Assembly (NCBI GenBank): GCA_004380135.1 | Contig: QXCR01000009.1 | Coordinates: forward strand, 124,001 to 188,000 | Length of the DNA: 64,000 nucleotides | Direction: 5' to 3' | DNA from: Stemphylium vesicarium | Taxonomy: Eukaryota > Ascomycota > Dothideomycetes > Pleosporales > Pleosporaceae | In this document: positions 58,028-64,000 of the stretch, piece by piece | Layout: the number at the start of each line of letters is the position of its first letter | Position numbering within the stretch: the first letter of the stretch is position 1 | Notes under the pieces: model-generated | Database searches by the model: none | What the model was told of the DNA's origin: nothing | Seen by the model: only the letters and a program-made list of their open reading frames with translations | Program-made: the position numbers and the translations under genes

Positions 58028-58660
58028 TTAGGGAGCCCCGAACTGCATTCTCGACGCCAAATTCCAACCGTACCACAACGTTGCGCCGATCGTCACCAGG
58101 TTTAAGTGGATGCTCATTGCATGCGCCCGTGAGAATAACTTGTTCAGAATTCTTGTTTCATCGCTTGTCGTTCCGGGAGGGAGATGTAGCTTCGCGTCGC
58201 GAGTCGCTACTTTCTGGTTAGCTACTACACTAGGGCGCTGTGAAAGATTGCAAAGGTCACTCCTTTTAGAGTCTTGGAAGACCGCTATGCTCAAGCTGTA
58301 CACACCTTGATGGGCTCTTTCAATCATCAGAATCTTGGTTCTCGGTCCGTAAATGACCAAGTTCAAGCCCGCACTTATCCCAGCAACAGCAAAAGGAATT
58401 AAGTTGGCAGATCCTTTTATCAAGGATACTGGTCCGTGAGGCGGAGACGTCGCCGCGACGACCAACAACAGCAGCGATTGGCTCTGAAAGTAGATTGGAA
58501 ATACTCGCTTTTGCAAGCTCGTGAAAGCCGATCTAGGCAGTGCCTGGAACGCAACTTTTGTCATTACGAATGTTTGGTAAAGTTCCGTTCCGATCAACGC
58601 AGAGTAAGCCAGCAGGTGGACCGGGGGGACGGCGGCTGTCGCGATCGCACAGAGTGACAT
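58028..58660 (-). CDS. DUF4149 / TMEM205-like membrane protein
   Basis: Small multi-pass membrane protein. Start at ATG 58660. Visible helices: PPVHLLAYSALIGTELYQTF, SQSLLLLVVAAT, LIPFAVAGISAGLNLVIYGP and MSIHLNLVTIGATLWYGWNL, with the family motif GPRTKILMIERAHQ before the third loop. A 90-nt stretch (58214-58303) has GT..AG ends and a CTAAC branch site and lies where homologues have no insert; removing it gives 180 aa, the family length. Because it is a multiple of three without stops, an unspliced mRNA would encode a 210-aa form. Function of the family is poorly known. Confidence 0.82.
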   Translation of the reverse strand: MSLCAIATAAVPPVHLLAYSALIGTELYQTFVMTKVAFQALPRSAFTSLQKRVFPIYFQSQSLLLLVVAATSPPHGPVSLIKGSANLIPFAVAGISAGLNLVIYGPRTKILMIERAHQGVYSLSIAVFQDSKRSDLCNLSQRPSVVANQKVATRDAKLHLPPGTTSDETRILNKLFSRAHAMSIHLNLVTIGATLWYGWNLASRMQFGAP

Positions 58661-58869
58661 ATCGTTTAATGGCAGATTCTTCAAGATACTTTATCGGTCC
58701 GGATGAATGAAAATATGTTGATCATCAGCGTACTAAGTCGGTTCTTGAGGTGCACTGCTGTCTGGCGCACCTGAGACGGACCGGACTTCGCGTCCCATTT
58801 TGCGCCCGTGCCGGCGAGATTACTCCCCACCTGGGTACTCGGCGTTAAGTAAGCTAGCCAGGAGAGGTA

Positions 58870-58920
58870 ACGTGCGGGATCAGTAAGTGGCCTGGATCAG
58901 TCAGTGGCCCACCCCACCAA
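58870..58920. repeat. Left terminal inverted repeat
   Basis: 51 bp that match the reverse complement of 60651-60701 at 47 positions. Confidence 0.9.
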
Positions 58921-59200
58921 GCCTGAAGCCGCCTTTCGCGCGATAGCTCAACAACCACATAGAATAAATAAGCTAGATTATATAGTAAGGTAGCCTATTA
59001 CTGTCTACATTGACTCCGTGTATATCCTGAATGTGACACTTGCTATACGTTGGTGGTGCGCGCTGACGTCCCCGAGTAGCCTGAGTTTGTTCCACCTCTG
59101 CGACCACCCTTTCTGCCTCTGCAGCGAGCTGCTGGCCTTGCTGCGCCTGGAGAGAACCTCCGCGAGCTATATACTGACGCCGCTGGTCTCTTTTACGCTA

Positions 59201-60619
59201 CTAGCGCTCATCAGCCCTACGTAGCTTCTTAATCTCTTCTGTAAGTATTGTAACTGAGTTCATCATAAGCTGATTACTTTGAACAAGCTGGTTAATAGCC
59301 TGCACTATTGGGCTCTCTGATCGCCGACGAAGAAGTTCTCGTATATATTGAGCCTGCTGCTCAAGCTGTGCTATTGTGCGCGGCGTCTCTGCTTCCCATG
59401 CGAGGCTATTGTCTGCTATTGTCGCTGGTGGAGATGGCGTACGGACGACAGTAAGAGACGATAGGACGCGGTTTGGACAGGGAGGGATAAGCTCTGTCGC
59501 CTGGAAGCCAGCCTGGATGCTTTGCTCTGTGAATACTGCTGGCAGGATCTGTCTATAGGTGGTGAGGAAGTCTACATTGTCAATATGGTAGACACCTTGG
59601 CGTGCTATCTCCTGGATCTCGTGACTGTACGCTCGCTTGAGCGGGGAGAAGCATCTTACATCAAGCGGCTGCAGGGGGTGAGAGGTATGAGCTGGCATAC
59701 AGAAAGTGATGATCTTGTTCTCTGTGCAGTACTGATCGAACTCAGGCGTAGCACGGCTGCTATGGCCGTCGAGGATAAGAAGCCGGTAGACTCCATGCAT
59801 ACGAGGCGCTGTATGCCTGTTGAAGTGCTTTACTCACTCTACGCCGAGCTCGTCTGTCGTCCAGCCATTGTCGGATACAGCGACTACCCAGTCTGGCGGG
59901 AGGTGTTGATACTAGATAGCCTGGTGGAGCTTCCTATACAAGATCACGAAGGGTGGAAGACACCAGCTAGACGCGTTAATACACTCGATAGTCGTGACAC
60001 AGTCGCGATTGCCTAGCTGTATAGTGACTACTCGACCTACAATGTCAGAGCTCGTGACAACCTTAGACGTCGCTGCGACGCCCATCATAAAGCCAGTCTC
60101 ATCAAAGTTGTACGTGTCTGTGTCTAGTATGCCGTACCCCTGGCGCGTCTCCTCTACCAGCTTGAACCACGCTGAGATTACGATAGGATCCTCACAGCGA
60201 GCACACTGGCTACGGAACTTCCTATTCCACTTTTTCTGTAGCTCAGACTGGCTTTTGACGAAGCGCGATACCCATTTCTTGCCTACAGGCTGGGGAGGTG
60301 GATCTTGGCCGCGCGCCGCAAGAAGAGCGTCTGCCATCCGTCGTACGTCGATGACCTGGGGTGGAAAGCCTCTTCGATCAAGGTCTAGAATCCAGTCTAC
60401 AAGAGACTGCTCCTCAGTAGCTGATAGCTTGCGATTGGCAGATGCCGTCTCTGATCGTGGCTGGGTACCGCGGAGGCGGCGTCGGAGCGTCGTTCGTGGA
60501 ACGTCGTACAATAAGGCAGCCTTACGCTGGCTTACAACGCGTTTTTCTTGAAGCGCACGAGATGCTAGAAGAATCCTACCTCCACGAGAAGTCTGTATAG
60601 AACGTTGTTGTTGCGACAT
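59201..60619 (-). pseudogene. Fot1/Pogo transposase with two nonsense codons
   Basis: One frame of 472 codons from ATG 60619 to the stop at 59201. N-terminal helix-turn-helix (about 1-60, LQEKRVVSQRKAALLYDVPR), a CENP-B/Tc5-type helix-turn-helix (about 70-140) and the DDE domain with candidate catalytic Asp173 (NFDETGFMMG), Asp284 (LLILDGHSS) and Asp320 (HPLQPLDVRCFSPLK), a 35-residue spacing after the second Asp. TAG at codon 236 (59912-59914) and TGA at codon 262 (59834-59836) both fall where Fot1-like transposases have Trp, so each needs only one G-to-A change from TGG. Not active as it stands. Confidence 0.88.
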
Positions 60620-60650
60620 TATAGTTGTTGTGTGAAGAGTCGAGCTGATT

Positions 60651-60701
60651 TTGGTGGGGTGAGGCACTGACTGATCCGGGCCACTTACCGATCCCGCACG
60701 T
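60651..60701. repeat. Right terminal inverted repeat
   Basis: Partner of 58870-58920; ends immediately before TA. Confidence 0.9.
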
Positions 60702-60703
60702 TA

Positions 60704-61440
60704 GCACCGCGCACGTTGCTTACTCCAGCGTCGCTTGAATGTCATCTTGTGTCGCTGTTGGCGCTCACCGGGCATTTTCCAGATCTTTCTTATGACCGCA
60801 TCCACGATCGCAGATTGCCAGCGCTCTCAACCACAGACTACCGTCTATTCTTCTTCATTGCGCTCGCCATTAAGAGTTGCATTTAGGATAGAGATAATTG
60901 TAGTCGCATGAAGATACCTAGGTCGTTCGCCGGAACCTGTTGGATGAGTCGCACCATGTGGCAGCGATGCACCCTGCATCTTGCCGTACTCGACGCTGAG
61001 CGCATATGAGGCTATGTCGCGCTCTTATAAGAGACATAATGCACCTGAACGTCGCAATCCGACCACTTTGTTTAAGAAGCCACGCTCGGTCCAAATTACA
61101 GCGAGGTTCCTAGCGATCGGCAACGCACCCCGCAATCTTTCCCCCACCAAAGTAGCCGCACGGAAGATCTACAGCCTCAACGTCGAATTACAGAAAGATT
61201 TCCGACCGCGTGAGCGGCTGCAGTGCTCTTCGGGGCATGGAAGACATCTCGAGTATCTGGAAATAGATGAAACTGGGAAAACTCCTAGCATCCTTTCCAC
61301 CGACGGCGCCATGAGCCGGATACGATGGTGGATCCCCAAGCATGATGATGCAAACAACGTTCCTGACGGGAGATAAAAGCATGGTATCGCATCTCTGTTG
61401 ACAGTTTGTAAAGCAACGGATCAACAACACAATTAGCAAC
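60704..61440. other. Intergenic
   Basis: Promoter region of the acetylesterase. A 131-codon plus-strand frame (60981-61376) has no recognisable similarity and was not called. Confidence 0.45.
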
Positions 61441-62256
61441 ATGCGTCTCACATTATTATCCATACTTCCGATCGCCCTCGCAGCACCAAGTGCTTTGCAT
61501 CGGGCAGCCACAAAACCAGTATATTGGTTGCTAGCTGGAGATTCTACAACAGCTACAAACGGAGGTTGGGGTGATGCTTTCCTCTCCAAGACGGTTGCGC
61601 AAGGGTCTTCGGGCACCAACTACGGGCACAGCGGTGCGACTACAGCATCATTCCGCGCCGGGGGAGACTGGGCGGAAGTGATCGATGACATAGGCACATA
61701 CAAGGAGGACTATAGGGTCTACGTGACAATCCAAGTATGTCTCGTGCATGATATGCGAAGGGGAACGGGCTGACGATGAGCACAGTTTGGCCACAATGAC
61801 CAAAAGGAAACCTCGGGCGTCTCCATCACGGACTACCGTAACAACCTAGCAAAGTTCGCTTCCGAAGTTACAAGCTCCGGTGCCACACCGATCCTCGTCA
61901 CACCTCTAACGCGTCGTACGTTCAATACTACGACCAAACGCCTTATCGAGAACCTCGCAAATGAAAGCGCTGTTACGATCAATGTCGCCAACTTGAACGA
62001 CTTGCACTATATCGACCTGAACAAGGCGTCGACCGACTACGTGAATGCGATTGGTCAAACAGGCGCGGATACGTACAACTGGGGTGAGAATGGGACAACC
62101 GGTAAGGATCGGACACATCTGAATCCTCGGGGCGAGGTAGTGTTTGCGAGGATGGTGAGTGACCTGCTGCTGGAGAAGTACGAGAGCGAGTTTGCACAGT
62201 GGACTGTAGCAAACGAGACACTCAGCCAGTTGATCGAGGGGGGCAAGGTCGCTTAG
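61441..62256 (+). CDS. Rhamnogalacturonan acetylesterase (CE12, SGNH hydrolase)
   Basis: Secreted esterase that removes acetyl groups from the rhamnogalacturonan backbone of pectin. 254 aa from exons 61441-61734 and 61786-62256 (51-bp intron, phase 0, CTGAC branch). Residues 1-15 are a signal peptide. SGNH blocks: LLAGDSTTA with nucleophile Ser35, NYGHSGATT (Gly block), FGHND spanning the splice junction, and DRTHLNPRG with Asp206 and His209. Length and order match fungal RGAE. Suggests growth on plant cell walls. ATG 61441 starts the signal peptide directly. Confidence 0.92.
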
Positions 62257-62860
62257 GTCATCACGTGGTCACGTCGACGGTGAGATAAGAACCATTCAGG
62301 AATAGAAAAAGTTCGTGGTGCGGCATTTCTCAACTCACATCTTGCTCTATCACGTCCATCATTAGCCACCCTTTCGCACGCATTACCTTGTGATCCTGCA
62401 GATTGCGGCTAACCAACCTACTACTCGAAGCAGATATAGACCGCCACTAGCTCTATACCGGCGCACAGGCTGGCTCCGATATGAATGGGGCAGGGTCAAG
62501 ATTTACATACCCAACAAGCAGCGAGCGTTGAATTCGAACCGTTCAACCGTTCAACCGTTGCGCCTCATGCAGCCGCCACCACTTCTCGCTCCAGGATAAT
62601 CTCGGAAGCAGAGCACTTGGCAAGTATCACATACAGCTGCAGGTTTCCATTCAGCGAAGCATAAGCCTGGATTCTCCCTTGAGTGTGTATAATTCAATGA
62701 TGGCTATCGGAGTATAGCCGTTGCCGAGGGTAAGGCCTGAATTCCGACGCTAAGCCATTTCTAGACATTAGCGCCAATACCAGCTCCTACAAATTAGGCC
62801 CCGACAACTCAGGCTCCAGCGCAGATTCTTCTCTTCCAGAGGGAAACTAATCATTTCGAG
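62257..62860. other. Intergenic
   Basis: Terminator of the acetylesterase and promoter of the MFS gene. A short direct repeat of GTTCAACC at about 62540-62560. No gene seen. Confidence 0.5.
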
Positions 62861-64000
62861 ATGAATTCTGGCAATGAAATCGATGTCGATGAGCCCATGG
62901 AGCTCACCGATCTCGGTCATGAAGGAAACCCAAAGAGTGCGACTACTCCGGCAGAAATTACACCTCCGATCCAGTACCCACGTGGCGTACGTTTGATTCT
63001 GATTACGATCGGACTTGTTCTTTCCATCTTTCTCGCTGCTCTAGACTCCACAATCATTGCGACGGCTATACCAAGCATCACTACGCAGTTTGGTAGCATT
63101 AGCGATATTGCTTGGTATGGCTCTTCCTACTCCATCACCAACACCGCCTTCCAGTCCGCGTGGGGCAAAGCCTATCAATACTTCAACCTCAAAATCACAT
63201 TCCTCTGTGCGATAGCAGTTTTCGAGCTCGGGAATGTCATCTGCGCCACTGCACCATCGAGTGAGGTGTTGATCTTTGGGCGAATCGTGGCTGGTATGGG
63301 TGGGGGAGGTGTCATGACTGGTTCCTTTATCATCATCGCGATGACTGCTGGGCCAGAGTATCGCGCTGCATATATGGGTGTCCTGGGTGTGACCTTCGGA
63401 TGCGCCAGTGTTGTAGGGCCGTTGATGGGAGGCGCATTGACGGACGGGCCCGGCTGGCCATGGTGCTTTTGGTGTGTTGTGTGAAGCATGCAACGGTCGC
63501 TTCAACAGGTAAGCTAACTTCTTCCAGGATCAGTCTACCTATCGGGCTCTCAGCAGCTCTCACAATGCTACTTTGCTTCAGTAACCCCAGCAAGCCCAAG
63601 GACGCCCCTCTTCTTGAAAAGCTGTTGAACCTGGACCTCAATGGCGCCATCCTACTCTCTGGATGTTTCTCATGCTTTGTGCTAGCTATGCACTGGATTG
63701 GTATCATGCCATGGACCGGCTCCCGCGTCGTTGGTAGCTTTGCCGGCTCCGCAGCCCTGTTCCTATGCTTTGTCATCAACGAATGGGCGATGGGCGACAA
63801 AGCAATGGTACGAGCGCACCTATTCAGGAACAAGCTGGTTCTTGCGAACCTCGTCTATGTGTTCTTCCTTGCCGGCGCATTTTTCCCACTCATGTACACG
63901 TTACCAATTCAGTTTCAATCCGTCAACAACACTACGGCATCGCAAAGCGGCGTGCGCTTGATCCCTCTAGTCATGGGTGTCTCGGTCTTTACCATGATAT
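62861..64000 (+). CDS. MFS drug/toxin-efflux type transporter (DHA2/TRI12-like), partial
   Basis: First part of a 14-helix major facilitator. Exon 1 62861-63471 and exon 2 from 63528 on; 56-bp intron splits the Trp codon of ..PWCFW/ISLPIG.. in phase 2. Open at the window end, 360 codons seen. N-terminal cytosolic tail of about 40 residues, then helix 1 with the antiporter motif LDSTIIATAIPSITTQFG, AWYGSSYSITNTAFQSAWGK, GRIVAGMGGGGVMTGS and the motif-C segment GVTFGCASVVGPLMGGALTD. This set is typical of fungal efflux pumps in the DHA14 group. Substrate unknown; no biosynthetic cluster is visible next to it. Confidence 0.9.

Larger units (their letters stand above)
58870..60701. mobile_element. 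Fot1/Pogo-type DNA transposon, complete but inactive
   Basis: 1,832-bp element with 51-bp terminal inverted repeats (58870-58920 and 60651-60701, four mismatches by eye), both beginning ACGTGCGGGATC, flanked by the TA target duplication at 58868-58869 and 60702-60703. It carries one transposase frame on the minus strand. Size, TA duplication and transposase type fit the Fot1/Pogo branch of Tc1/mariner. It sits between the DUF4149 gene and the acetylesterase. Confidence 0.93.

Noticed and set aside
59201..60619. Active transposase rescued by A-to-I editing of the UAG codon
   Set aside because: The second lesion is UGA, which such editing cannot turn into Trp, so the copy remains non-functional.
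60981..61376. 131-codon plus-strand frame upstream of the acetylesterase
   Set aside because: No similarity recognised, no ATG context or splice pattern, and it covers the promoter of the next gene.

Overview
The window is nuclear DNA from a filamentous ascomycete (Pezizomycotina). The supporting evidence is short spliceosomal introns of about 46-115 bp with GT..CTRAY..AG signals, Zn2Cys6 regulators, a HET-domain relic, fungal carbohydrate-active enzymes and tRNA genes with introns one base 3' of the anticodon. A Dothideomycete such as a member of Pleosporales is my best guess, from the gene families present and the intron sizes; that is inference. Most genes are interrupted, so the models below were spliced by hand and checked for phase.

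Left part, 1-29.2 kb, is conserved gene space. In order it holds a Zn2Cys6 regulator, PET191 (cytochrome oxidase assembly), an acid-lipase-type steryl esterase, a large GPI-anchored wall protein, a HET pseudogene, a nitronate monooxygenase, tRNA-Val, a GH125 mannosidase, COG4, a NIPA-type Mg2+ transporter, ATG7, dCMP deaminase (with a GC-AG intron) and an S10 carboxypeptidase. PET191/lipase, COG4/NIPA and ATG7/dCMP deaminase are divergent pairs sharing promoters.

Middle part, about 29.7-52.5 kb, starts at a tRNA-Asp and is accessory: gene-poor and rich in duplicated and broken lineage-specific genes. Its core is a head-to-head module present twice. Each copy pairs a minus-strand multi-exon DUF6590-type gene (30.9-31.9 and 38.2-39.2 kb) with a plus-strand proline-rich coiled-coil gene (32.8-34.9 and 39.7-41.5 kb). 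Both coiled-coil proteins share one helical block. A third DUF6590 copy (45.2-46.2 kb) is a pseudogene with the same exon lengths as copy 2, and it runs in frame into the remains of a second unknown family (46.2-47.9 kb). Further relics lie at 44.0-44.9 and 48.5-49.6 kb, and an unidentified gene at 50.3-51.2 kb.

Right part, 52.5-64 kb, holds a GH64 protein without a signal peptide, a six-exon Zn2Cys6 regulator, a DUF4149/TMEM205-like membrane protein, a complete but inactivated Fot1/Pogo transposon (51-bp inverted repeats, TA target duplication, two stop codons at predicted Trp positions in the transposase), a rhamnogalacturonan acetylesterase and the first part of an MFS transporter that leaves the window.
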